From: CAHJWO01 sp964245885
GTDB taxonomy: Bacteria; Verrucomicrobiota; Verrucomicrobiia; Chthoniobacterales; SZAS-18
DNA: 60,971 nucleotides
Reading direction: 5' to 3'
Assembly (NCBI GenBank): GCA_964245885.1
Contig: CAXTOX010000008.1
Location: forward strand, 1 to 60,971
Shown in pieces: positions 24,060-31,994 of this stretch. The notes beneath the pieces were generated by a model that saw only the letters and a list, made by a program, of their open reading frames with translations, did not search any database and had not been told where the DNA came from. Position numbers and translations under genes: made by a program. Numbering within the stretch: the stretch's first letter is position 1; the number at the start of each line of letters is the position of its first letter.

Positions 24060-25031
24060 CTAGCTGCGGGCTTCGAGCACCCACTGGTTCTTCTCCAACC
24101 AAGCCACCGTGCGGATGATACCCTGTTGGATCGTGAGTTTGGAAGCCCAGCCGGTTTTGCGGACTTTCGCCGTGTCCAGGAAGATGAACGGGTTGTCGCC
24201 CACCCAACCGCGTTCGCCGCCGGTGAAACGCAGTTCCGGCTGTATACCGAGGTGCGCGCTGATCCAGCCGATGGAGTCTTTAACCCGGCAATATTCCTCC
24301 GTGCCGAGGTTGTAGACCTGCACCCGGTGCCGCGTACCCCGCGCGGTGCCGGTACGGGTGACGTGCAGCATCGCATCGAGGCAATCCTGCACGTAGAGGT
24401 AGCTCTTGCGCTGGGTGCCGTCGCCGAGCACGCGCAGATGGTCGGGGTGTTCGAGAAGTTGCTTGTAGAAGTCGAAAACGTGCCCGTGCGTGTATCGCTC
24501 GCCGAGGATCGACACGAACCGGAAGATGTAGCCTTCGAAGTGGTATCCCTCGCAGTATGCCTGGATCATGTTCTCGCCCGCGACCTTTGACGCCGCGTAG
24601 AGCGAGGTCTGGATCGGGAACGGCGCGTCCTCCGGGGTGGGAATCGTCGCCGACTCGCCGTAGACGCTGCCGGTGGAGGAGAACCCGATGCCCCGGATGC
24701 CGTTGGCGCGCATCGCTTCGAGCACGTGGAAGGTGGCAATCGTGTTCTGCTGCAAGTCCTTGCCGGGATGCTCCAGGCCGAAGCGCACGTCGGCGTTCGC
24801 GCCGAAGTGGAACACGAACTCGCACCCCGCCATGCCCGCCGTCAGCGCGGGCAGGTCGAGGTTGTCGCCGCGCACGAGACGGAAGAGGGGATGGCGGAGC
24901 GCATCCTCCAAAAACGGTTCCTGCCCCGTCGAAAAATCGTCCCAGCCGACGACCTCGTGGCCTTCCGCGATCAGCCGGTCGGCCAGGCTGCTGCCGATGA
25001 ACCCGGCCACGCCGGTGATGAAATACTTCAT
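24060..25031 (-). CDS. NAD-dependent nucleotide-sugar epimerase/dehydratase
   Basis: This 323-residue extended SDR has TGVAGFIGSSLADRLI (GxxGxxG), FHFGANADVRFGLEHP, FSSTGSVYGE with catalytic Ser/Thr and SLYAASKVAGENMIQAY with Tyr and Lys. It resembles UDP-glucose 4-epimerase-type enzymes and the GDP-heptose-modifying dehydrogenases of other loci. Lying upstream of the Cys-less dehydrogenase homologue in a GDP-heptose locus, it could act on C4 of GDP-heptose, but a 4-epimerase role on UDP-sugars is equally possible. Start ATG 25031; the previous gene ends 7 bp upstream. Confidence 0.88.
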   Translation of the reverse strand: MKYFITGVAGFIGSSLADRLIAEGHEVVGWDDFSTGQEPFLEDALRHPLFRLVRGDNLDLPALTAGMAGCEFVFHFGANADVRFGLEHPGKDLQQNTIATFHVLEAMRANGIRGIGFSSTGSVYGESATIPTPEDAPFPIQTSLYAASKVAGENMIQAYCEGYHFEGYIFRFVSILGERYTHGHVFDFYKQLLEHPDHLRVLGDGTQRKSYLYVQDCLDAMLHVTRTGTARGTRHRVQVYNLGTEEYCRVKDSIGWISAHLGIQPELRFTGGERGWVGDNPFIFLDTAKVRKTGWASKLTIQQGIIRTVAWLEKNQWVLEARS

Positions 25032-25038
25032 AGAAAGA

Positions 25039-26247
25039 TCAGTTCACGCCAGCCAGTTCGCGGCCGGCCCCGATCGCCAGCGAGACCGCCACGTCGGAGT
25101 TCATGTGCTCCCAGTGGCCCCAGCGGCCGAGCGGCTGGATGCCGTGCGACTTCGCCCAACCCAGGACCGTGGCGACCTGCGCGGGTTTGTCCAAGGTGTT
25201 GACGGGGTACGCGAACTCGTTGTGGTGACGGAAGCCGCCGGGTTGGAGCGCGGGCGAGCGGGCGGCGTTGGTCTCGGTCCAATAGCCGCGCGAGCCGGAG
25301 CAGAAGTTCGCCCGGAGCAGGATACGGTGAAAGCTCTTGGACTCGACTGGGTCGTAGGTCCAGTGCGAGTCGCTCGGCAGCGTGTCCGGACAATAATCCA
25401 CGTCGATGGGCACCTGCACGAGCTTGTCGATGGCTGTCCGGACCTCGTCCGGGACCGGCCCGACGGGCAGCCATGCCGACCACGGGATCGAGTTGACGAT
25501 GAGGTCTGCCTGGTACTTGCCGTTCACGATCCGGCGTTCGGGGTCGATGCTCTGGAGTCCTTCGCCGAGGTGGAGTTGGTCGCCGAGCGCGTCGCCCATC
25601 CGCCGCCACACCTCACCGTAGCCGTGTTCCTTCGGGTAGAGGAAAGTGCCGTGCGCGGGCAGCGCGCCGAACATCCGCCGTTCCAGGCAGCTCTGGAGCG
25701 TTTCGCGGAACGACACGTCCGGCAGCTTGTAGAGCCAGTAGGTGCCAAGCGCGTTGGGGTCCATCGACCAGATCTTGCGGTTGTACGGCAGCATGTACTC
25801 GCGCGCGATGCATTCGCCTAGCTTCCAGGTGATCCAGTCCGCGAACGCCTCCGGCTGCGGCACGCCGCGCAGGCAGCCGGCCTTGGCGATGGATTCGAGG
25901 AAATCCATCTGGTCGGAGATTGGCAGTTGCCAGAGGTTGCCTTCGAGCGGGTGGTCGATCTCCACGCCGCGGATGCGGATTTTGGAAACGCGGTGGTGCT
26001 CCTGCCACTCCTCGCGCGGCATGAACTGGAACAGCAATTCGAGCACTTCCTTGCGCTTGAGGTCGAGGAAATGCCCGCCGCCGATGTCGAGGGGCTTGCC
26101 GTCCACCTCCGTGCTGCGGCAGAGGCCGCCCGCTTCGGTCTCCTTTTCGAGCACGAGGATCGAATCCTGCCCCATCTGCCGCAGGGTGTGGGCGCAGGCC
26201 AGGCCGGACGGTCCGGCTCCCAGGATGACGTATTTATAGTGTTCCAT
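25039..26247 (-). CDS. FAD-dependent oxidoreductase related to UDP-galactopyranose mutase/protoporphyrinogen oxidase
   Basis: This 402-residue flavoprotein opens with YVILGAGPSGLACAHTLRQ (FAD dinucleotide fold), then VLEKETEAGGLCRS and DIGGGHFLDL, the GG motif of the amine-oxidase/UGM group. YNRKIWSMDP resembles the YNxKxW of bacterial sugar-locus members, and LGRWGHWEHMNSD near the C-terminus is the second FAD-contact region. Such enzymes in glycan loci are usually ring-contracting mutases or oxidases acting on nucleotide sugars. It is the first gene of the minus-strand locus; a divergent exporter gene starts 134 bp away. Start ATG 26247 precedes the fold by 5 residues. Confidence 0.86.
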   Translation of the reverse strand: MEHYKYVILGAGPSGLACAHTLRQMGQDSILVLEKETEAGGLCRSTEVDGKPLDIGGGHFLDLKRKEVLELLFQFMPREEWQEHHRVSKIRIRGVEIDHPLEGNLWQLPISDQMDFLESIAKAGCLRGVPQPEAFADWITWKLGECIAREYMLPYNRKIWSMDPNALGTYWLYKLPDVSFRETLQSCLERRMFGALPAHGTFLYPKEHGYGEVWRRMGDALGDQLHLGEGLQSIDPERRIVNGKYQADLIVNSIPWSAWLPVGPVPDEVRTAIDKLVQVPIDVDYCPDTLPSDSHWTYDPVESKSFHRILLRANFCSGSRGYWTETNAARSPALQPGGFRHHNEFAYPVNTLDKPAQVATVLGWAKSHGIQPLGRWGHWEHMNSDVAVSLAIGAGRELAGVN

Positions 26248-26380
26248 GCCCGCGTTGCCGACAGGGGGGCCGACGCTGCCGGACGGTAAGGAGCGGCGGG
26301 CGTGTCTGTCAACGTCCAACCTGACCGGGCCGCCGGGAAAACGGGTTGACCGCGCGAACGGACGACGGACTTTGACCCCC

Positions 26381-27271
26381 ATGCCCCCGTCCGCCGTCGA
26401 ACCTCCCGCCGCGGTCCACCGCAAGCCGTCGCCGCTGAAAACCCCGGCTGGCCCCCTCGGCAACCTCTTTCGCTACCGCCACATCGTCCGCCAATTCACC
26501 CGGCGCGAGGTGCTCGGACGCTACCGCGGTTCGTACATGGGCATCCTGTGGTCGTTCCTCAACCCGCTGCTGCTGCTGGCGATCTTCACGGCAGTCTTCC
26601 GGCTCATCTACACCACCCGGCTGGCCAACATTCCCAACGAGGGATCGTTCGACTTCGCGCTCATGCTGTTCGCGGGGCTGATCATCTACAACTTGTTCGC
26701 GGAGTGCCTCAACCGGGCGCCGAACCTGATCCTGATGAACGCCAACTACGTCACCAAGACGGTGTTCCCGCTCGAAATCCTGCCGGTGACCGTCGTGCTC
26801 TCGGCCGTGATCCACCTGCTCATCAGTTTCGTGCCGCTGTGCTTAGGAGTGGCTTTCCTGCGCGCTTGGGGCCAGCCGGCCAACGTGCCGCACGGGCTGC
26901 CGGTGACAATCCTCTGTTGGCCGCTGCTGCTGCCGCTGATTTTTTGCTGGGCGCTGGGGCTGACGTACCTGCTCTCGGCGGTCGGGGTGTTCGTGCGCGA
27001 CCTGATCCAGGCCATGCTGGCGCTGACCACGGTGCTCATGTACGCCAGCGCTGTTTTCTACCGCATCGAGCAGGTCCCGGCGCAGTACCAGGTCTACATC
27101 CGGTATAACCCCATCGCGTATTTCTGCCAGCAGAGCCGCGACCTTTCCGTCCGGGGCTTCCCGCTCGGTTGGCATTGGTACGCCGGGATGTCCGGGACGG
27201 GGGCGGTCTTCGCGCTGATCGGCTACGGCGTGTTCATGCGCGCCAAGCCCGCGTTCGCGGACGTGGTGTGA
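26381..27271 (+). CDS. ABC-2 polysaccharide exporter permease (Wzm/KpsM-like)
   Basis: This ~296-residue inner-membrane protein has an amphipathic N-terminus (QFTRREVLGRYRGSYMGILWS, typical of Wzm/TagG-type exporters) and six hydrophobic segments. The NANYVTKTVFPLEILP stretch between segments 2 and 3 is characteristic. It would export a lipid-linked glycan to the periplasm. No Wzt-like ATPase follows it: the next gene is on the other strand and belongs to an efflux system, so its ATPase must be encoded elsewhere. It diverges from the heptose locus and may share a regulatory region with it. ATG 26381 is chosen; longer starts have no family support. Confidence 0.9.
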   Translation: MPPSAVEPPAAVHRKPSPLKTPAGPLGNLFRYRHIVRQFTRREVLGRYRGSYMGILWSFLNPLLLLAIFTAVFRLIYTTRLANIPNEGSFDFALMLFAGLIIYNLFAECLNRAPNLILMNANYVTKTVFPLEILPVTVVLSAVIHLLISFVPLCLGVAFLRAWGQPANVPHGLPVTILCWPLLLPLIFCWALGLTYLLSAVGVFVRDLIQAMLALTTVLMYASAVFYRIEQVPAQYQVYIRYNPIAYFCQQSRDLSVRGFPLGWHWYAGMSGTGAVFALIGYGVFMRAKPAFADVV

Positions 27272-27296
27272 GCGGCCGGCCTGCCGGAAACCTGGT

Positions 27297-28049
27297 CTAC
27301 TGCCGCGGGTTGTACCGCTGCTCGACGATCTGGCCGTCCTTCATCGTCAACACCCAGTCGCACGCGTCGGCGATGGAGGGGTTGTGCGTCACGAGCAGCA
27401 ACGCCTTGTTCTCGCTGCGCACGAGGTCGGTGAGCAGCGAGAAAACCCGCGTCGAGTTCGCCGTGTCAAGGTTGCCGGTCGGTTCGTCGGCGAGGATGAC
27501 TTCCGGGTCGTTCGCCAAGGCGCGCGCGATGGCCACGCGCTGCTGTTCACCGCCGCTTAGATGCCGGCTCGGACGATGGATTTTGTCGCCGAGCCCGACC
27601 GAATCGAGCAGGTGCGACGCCCGGTCGCGCATGGTCGCTTCGTTCCAGCGGCCAAGCTGACGCATGGGGATCATGACGTTTTCCTGCGCCGTGAAATCCT
27701 GGAGCAAAAAGTGGAACTGGAAGATGAACCCGAGCAAGGAGTTGCGCTGCTGCGAGAGTTCGTCGTCCGGCAACCCTGCCACGGGTTGCCCGCCGATGGA
27801 GAGATGCCCGGCGTCAGGCTGGTCGAGCAGGCCGAGGATGTACAGGAGCGAGCTTTTGCCGCAGCCGGACGGCCCGACGACGGCGTGCGTGTAGCCGCGT
27901 TCCAGCGCGAGCGACACCCCGCGCAGGACGTGCACGCGCGCTTCCTCCGAGCCGAGGAACCGTTCGAGGTTGTCGCATTGCAGCGGCAGCGGCCGGGCAC
28001 CGGCGAGGGCGGTGGCGCGGTCTGCGGGATGGTCGCCGGGTCCGTTCAT
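27297..28049 (-). CDS. ABC transporter ATPase (LolD/MacB-type)
   Basis: This 250-residue ATPase has Walker A VVGPSGCGKSSLLYILG, the GFIFQFHFLLQDFTAQENV Q-loop region typical of LolD and MacB-type subunits, the signature HLSGGEQQRVAIARAL, Walker B EVILADEPTGNLD and switch VTHNPSIA. It powers the permease encoded 11 bp upstream, so it is the last gene of the efflux operon. In-frame upstream sequence belongs to the permease gene in another frame. Start ATG 28049 has ~30 residues before the first strand. Lipoprotein release (Lol) or macrolide/antimicrobial efflux (Mac) are both possible; the adaptor and TolC genes favour efflux. Confidence 0.93.
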   Translation of the reverse strand: MNGPGDHPADRATALAGARPLPLQCDNLERFLGSEEARVHVLRGVSLALERGYTHAVVGPSGCGKSSLLYILGLLDQPDAGHLSIGGQPVAGLPDDELSQQRNSLLGFIFQFHFLLQDFTAQENVMIPMRQLGRWNEATMRDRASHLLDSVGLGDKIHRPSRHLSGGEQQRVAIARALANDPEVILADEPTGNLDTANSTRVFSLLTDLVRSENKALLLVTHNPSIADACDWVLTMKDGQIVEQRYNPRQ

Positions 28050-28060
28050 GGGAAAGGGGG

Positions 28061-29302
28061 TTATTGGCCCGAGCCGCGCAGGATGTCCACGGGGGCGAGG
28101 TTGGCGGCGCGGCGGGCCGGGAAATAGCTGGCAGTCAGCACGGCGACGAAGGCGATCACCGCCGCGTGGAGGTAGTGGTGATAATCCCATGCGACGATGA
28201 AATGGTCGGCGTAGAGGACGCCGCGGACCTTGATCGGGATCTGCGAAATTCCGTACGTCAACGCGCCGCCCGCCGCCGCGCCCAGCAGCGAGCCGAAAGT
28301 CGCCACGATGAAGCCCTGGAACAGGAAAATGATCGTGATGTCCCACCGCCGGTAGCCCATCGAGCGCAGGATGGCGATTTCGCGCACCTTGTCGAGCACG
28401 GTCATCGTCAGGGTGTTGAAGATCAACGCCCCCGCCAGCATGATGATCAGGCTCACGGTGATCGCCGCCGAGATGCGCAGCGTGGAGAACACCTGCAAGT
28501 TGCCCTGCTCGCGCTCCTGCCACGAACGCGCCCGGTGGCCGAACAGTTGCTCGAAATGCTCCGACAGCGCCGGGGCGCGTTCCGGGTCGCGCAGGGTCAC
28601 GACGATCTGCGACACCACCGACGGTTTCTCCAACAATCCCTGCGCCACCCGGATCGCCATGTAGCCTCGCCGCTCGTCGATGGCGTTGACGCCGCTGCGG
28701 AAGATCGCCGCGACCGTCATCATCTTGCGCTCATCGTTGTTGCCGAGGATCGTGACGTTGTCGCCGACCTTGACCTGGAGCTTATCCGCCAGCAGCGATC
28801 CGAGCATCAGCCCGGCGGGGTTGATGCGGTAGTCGTTGATGCTGCCGGCGATGATCTGCTCGCGTAACGCCGTGGCGCGCAGATGCAGGTCGAGGTCGAT
28901 GCCCTGGAGCGTCACCACCTCCGTCTGGAAATCCCCCCGCGCCGTCACGTTGCCTTGCAGGAGCGGCGCGCAGGCGATGACGTTGGGGAACTGCCGCGCC
29001 ACGCGCATGATCTCGTTGGCGTCGGTGATGCCCTCGTAATATTTGCGCCGCTGCTGGTTGCCCATCACGGTGCTGCCCTCCGTGTTGTTGAACGACGTGT
29101 AGCGCGTCTGGAAGCGGTCGCTGAGGATGATCGCGCCGCTCGTTCCCAGGATGTTCTTGATGAAATATTGCTCGAAGCCCTGGGTCTGCGCCTGGAGCAC
29201 GATGTAGAACGCGACGCCGAAGATCACGCCGAGCAGGCTGAAAAGCAGGGACCGTTTGCGGCTAACGGTGAACCGCAGGCCGATGTAGAGCGAGGGGCGC
29301 AC
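28061..29302 (-). CDS. MacB/LolC-type ABC permease (FtsX domain)
   Basis: This 413-residue inner-membrane protein has four membrane segments: one near the N-terminus (RSLLFSLLGVIFGVAFYIVLQ), a large ~200-residue periplasmic domain, then three close to the C-terminus (VSLIIMLAGALIFNTLTM, IIFLFQGFIVATFGSLLG, HAAVIAFVAVLTASYFPARR). VREIAILRSMGYRRWDI is the FtsX coupling region before segment 3. It ends with APVDILRGSGQ, as MacB-like proteins do. It works with the ATPase 11 bp downstream and the adaptor encoded 18 bp upstream. It lacks its own ATPase domain, unlike MacB proper. Confidence 0.92.
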   Translation of the reverse strand: MRPSLYIGLRFTVSRKRSLLFSLLGVIFGVAFYIVLQAQTQGFEQYFIKNILGTSGAIILSDRFQTRYTSFNNTEGSTVMGNQQRRKYYEGITDANEIMRVARQFPNVIACAPLLQGNVTARGDFQTEVVTLQGIDLDLHLRATALREQIIAGSINDYRINPAGLMLGSLLADKLQVKVGDNVTILGNNDERKMMTVAAIFRSGVNAIDERRGYMAIRVAQGLLEKPSVVSQIVVTLRDPERAPALSEHFEQLFGHRARSWQEREQGNLQVFSTLRISAAITVSLIIMLAGALIFNTLTMTVLDKVREIAILRSMGYRRWDITIIFLFQGFIVATFGSLLGAAAGGALTYGISQIPIKVRGVLYADHFIVAWDYHHYLHAAVIAFVAVLTASYFPARRAANLAPVDILRGSGQ

Positions 29303-29320
29303 GAGCGAAAGTCTCCCGAA

Positions 29321-30571
29321 CTATTTCTTCGTCTTGCCCTGGTTGGTCTTGACCGCGCGCACGCGCTCGCCCGGCTTGAACGCATCCTGGTCGGAGACGA
29401 TCACCTGGTCGCCCTCGCTCACCCCATCGGTGATCTCCATGAACTCCAGCCCCTTGAACCCGATCTTCACCGTGCGCTGTTCGACGACGCCATCCTCCAC
29501 GATGAGCACCTGATCGATGTTCACCGCGCGGGCTGGCACGAGGGTGGCGTTCGGCTTGCGTCCGAGGATGACGTTCATTTCGCCGGTCAGGCCGAAGAGG
29601 AGGTTGTCCGGGGGTTTGTCCAAGTGCAGGTTGACGTTGTACCGCGAGGTGTTGGGGAGCGGAGCAGGCAGCACGGCGTCGAGCGTGGCGTCGAAGGTCT
29701 GGTTGGTGTAGGCGTAGAGCCGGATCTCGGCCTTCATCCCGTGGCGCAAGGCACCCACGTCCTCCTCGTTGACCTCGCCCAAAACGTAGGTGCCAGGGCT
29801 GGCGATGGTGAAAAGCGCTTGGTTGACGAGCACGTAGGCATTGTTGGCGAAGTTGATGATCGTCAGGGTGCCGTCGAACGGCGCGTGGACCTCGGTCCGC
29901 CGGAGTTGATCCTCGGCGGACTTCAGGATCGAACCGGTCGTATCCACGTCGTGCTGGAGGTTCAGCTTTTCCGTGTCGACCACGCTCTTGAGCCGTTCCC
30001 GTTCGTTCACCGCCGCGTCGTACTCGACCTTGGGCGTGACGCCCTTGGGCAGCCTGTCCATGGCCTCCACCTTGCTGACCGCCGACTGGAGTGGGCCGGC
30101 GCTGGCGGGGCCGACCTTCTGGCGGTTCGTGGCAGCCTCGGAGTCGCGCCGCGCGCCTTCGAGCGTGCGCAGGCCGATCTCGTCCACGACCGTGCCGAGC
30201 AGTTGGTCCTTCTTGACGGGAAATCCGTTCAACGTAGCGGGCGTGCCGAGCAGGTCCGGGCCGTAGTGCAGGTAGCCGCTGTTCTGCGCGAACATCGCCA
30301 ACTGGAAGTTGGACGTGATCGTCACCGTGCCGTAGACGGCCGACACGGCCGTTCCGCGCGAGACCACGTACACCTCGGCCGGCGGGCGGTTGATGACGTT
30401 GACGTAGAGGTAGTACCCCGACATCAGCAGGATAAACAACAGGATGAGGACGGCGGCCCAGCGGACGAAACTCAGGAGAGCGGCTTGTCGCCGGGTCCGA
30501 GCGGGCGTCGCGCGGATGTTATCGGGATTCACTGCGGCGGGATCGAGTGGGATTGATGGGTGCGGAGGCAT
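29321..30571 (-). CDS. Periplasmic adaptor (membrane fusion) protein
   Basis: This 416-residue protein has an N-terminal anchor (FVRWAAVLILLFILLMSGYYL), then a periplasmic part with beta-barrel and lipoyl segments around a helical hairpin (EYDAAVNERERLKSVVDTEK) and VHAPFDGTLTIINFANNAYV, the lipoyl motif of HlyD/RND-type adaptors. It would link the inner-membrane permease to a TolC-like channel. Its start overlaps the second TolC gene by ~53 bp; ATG 30571 is preferred over TTG 30583, while GTG ~30532 is possible. The C-terminus is Lys/Gly-rich. Same operon as the two TolC genes. Confidence 0.88.
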   Translation of the reverse strand: MPPHPSIPLDPAAVNPDNIRATPARTRRQAALLSFVRWAAVLILLFILLMSGYYLYVNVINRPPAEVYVVSRGTAVSAVYGTVTITSNFQLAMFAQNSGYLHYGPDLLGTPATLNGFPVKKDQLLGTVVDEIGLRTLEGARRDSEAATNRQKVGPASAGPLQSAVSKVEAMDRLPKGVTPKVEYDAAVNERERLKSVVDTEKLNLQHDVDTTGSILKSAEDQLRRTEVHAPFDGTLTIINFANNAYVLVNQALFTIASPGTYVLGEVNEEDVGALRHGMKAEIRLYAYTNQTFDATLDAVLPAPLPNTSRYNVNLHLDKPPDNLLFGLTGEMNVILGRKPNATLVPARAVNIDQVLIVEDGVVEQRTVKIGFKGLEFMEITDGVSEGDQVIVSDQDAFKPGERVRAVKTNQGKTKK

Positions 30572-31994
30572 CTTCAGAGACAAACTTCAGGTAGCGGCCA
30601 GTGATGCGGTCAAACTCCGCGCGTGCCTGGGTCAGATTATACGCGGCGGACAACAGGCCCAGCCGGGTGGAGAGAAGGCCGATTTGTGCATCGAGGAATT
30701 CGAGTTGCGAGTTGATCCCTTGGGCAACGCCGGAGTTGATAATGTTCAAAGTATTCTGCGCCGTGGCCACGTTCCCCTGTAGAGTGTGCAAGGTAGCCGC
30801 GTTGGCGTTAACAACCGCGCGCACCGCGGCGAGTTCGCCGGGGATGTTGCGTTCGAGCCGTTGCAGGCCGACCGCGATCTGTGTGCGCGTGGCGTCGAGT
30901 TGGTTCACCTGGCCGCGCACGGTGCCGGTGTCAATCACCGTCCAATCTCCGCGGACGCCAGGCCGGAGTTCGGTGGTCTGCACCTGGTCGGTGCTGCGGA
31001 TGGCGTTGGGACGGGAGGAGCGCACGAAGCTGTCGGGCAGCAGTTCACCCGCGAGGTACAGCTGGACCCGTGGATAGTACCCGCCGCGCACGATGTTCGC
31101 GTCCTCCTTCGTTCCACGGACCTGCTCGCGTAGGGAAGCCAGGTCGGGCCGGTGAGCGAGGGCATCCCGGCCGACCGCTTCAGCGTCGAACGTGATGGCC
31201 GCGCCGTCGAGCGCACCGCCCAGGGTGATGCGGGTGAGGGGATCTTCGCCGTGCGGGCCGGTGCCGGGCTGCCGGCCCATGGTTTGGAGCAGGAGCGCCA
31301 AGGCAGATCGGTATTCTCCGGCGGCATCGGTGACGGCGGGACTGACGTTCGCCCGGGACACCTGCGCCAGCAGGAGATCCTGCCGGCCTTTGAGTCCGGC
31401 GGCGACGAGCGCCTCGACCGAACGCACGTTGGCGGCGAAGCCTTCGTCCAGCTCGTGCAGCAGGGCGCCACGCTGTTGGTCGTACAGCGCCACGTTGAAC
31501 TGCGCGCGCGCCAAGGAAAGCTCGGCGACGGCAACCGTGTAGTAGGCCTCGCGCGCCGCCAGGACGCCGATGTCCCCGCGCCGCCAGGACGCGGGGATCG
31601 CGGCGTCGAAGATCGTCTGGTTGAGGGTTTCCGTGCCGAGCGCAATTTCCTGCGCCGGACGCTTGGAAGTCACAATCGTCGCCGTCGTGGCGCCGTTGGC
31701 CTGTTTGGTCGTGATGCGCTGCTGCTCCGTGGTTTCCGCACTCTGGTAACCGAGGGTTCCACCGATCACGAGGGTCGGGAGGGCGCGGGAGCGCAGGGTC
31801 AGCCGCGTGCCGGTGGCGCGCTGCACGTCGAGTTGCTCGACGATCAGCGTGGGGTTGTGCGCGGCGGTCTCGCGCAGGCAGTCTTCCAGCGTCAACACCT
31901 CCGCGCGGGCGGCGGGTGCCAGCGCCAGGACGGCTGCGCACAGCAGTTTGGCAGGGCGGAGGAAGGTCGGGCCGGTGGTCACGGTACGATTCAC
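30519..31994 (-). CDS. TolC-family outer membrane efflux protein (second copy)
   Basis: This 491-residue protein has a signal peptide (KLLCAAVLALAPAARAEV) and begins its mature part with LTLEDCLRETAAHNPTL, a typical outer-membrane factor start. Long helical repeats with YRSALALLLQTMG and later QINSQLEFLDAQIGLLSTRLG follow, the two-fold TolC pattern of coiled-coil and beta segments. GTG 31994 overlaps the stop of the first copy (GTGA). It ends in Arg/Ser-rich PTRSRRSESR. Two such genes in series is unusual; they may form a mixed trimer, serve alternative substrates, or one may be inactive. Confidence 0.9.
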   Translation of the reverse strand: MNRTVTTGPTFLRPAKLLCAAVLALAPAARAEVLTLEDCLRETAAHNPTLIVEQLDVQRATGTRLTLRSRALPTLVIGGTLGYQSAETTEQQRITTKQANGATTATIVTSKRPAQEIALGTETLNQTIFDAAIPASWRRGDIGVLAAREAYYTVAVAELSLARAQFNVALYDQQRGALLHELDEGFAANVRSVEALVAAGLKGRQDLLLAQVSRANVSPAVTDAAGEYRSALALLLQTMGRQPGTGPHGEDPLTRITLGGALDGAAITFDAEAVGRDALAHRPDLASLREQVRGTKEDANIVRGGYYPRVQLYLAGELLPDSFVRSSRPNAIRSTDQVQTTELRPGVRGDWTVIDTGTVRGQVNQLDATRTQIAVGLQRLERNIPGELAAVRAVVNANAATLHTLQGNVATAQNTLNIINSGVAQGINSQLEFLDAQIGLLSTRLGLLSAAYNLTQARAEFDRITGRYLKFVSEDASAPINPTRSRRSESR

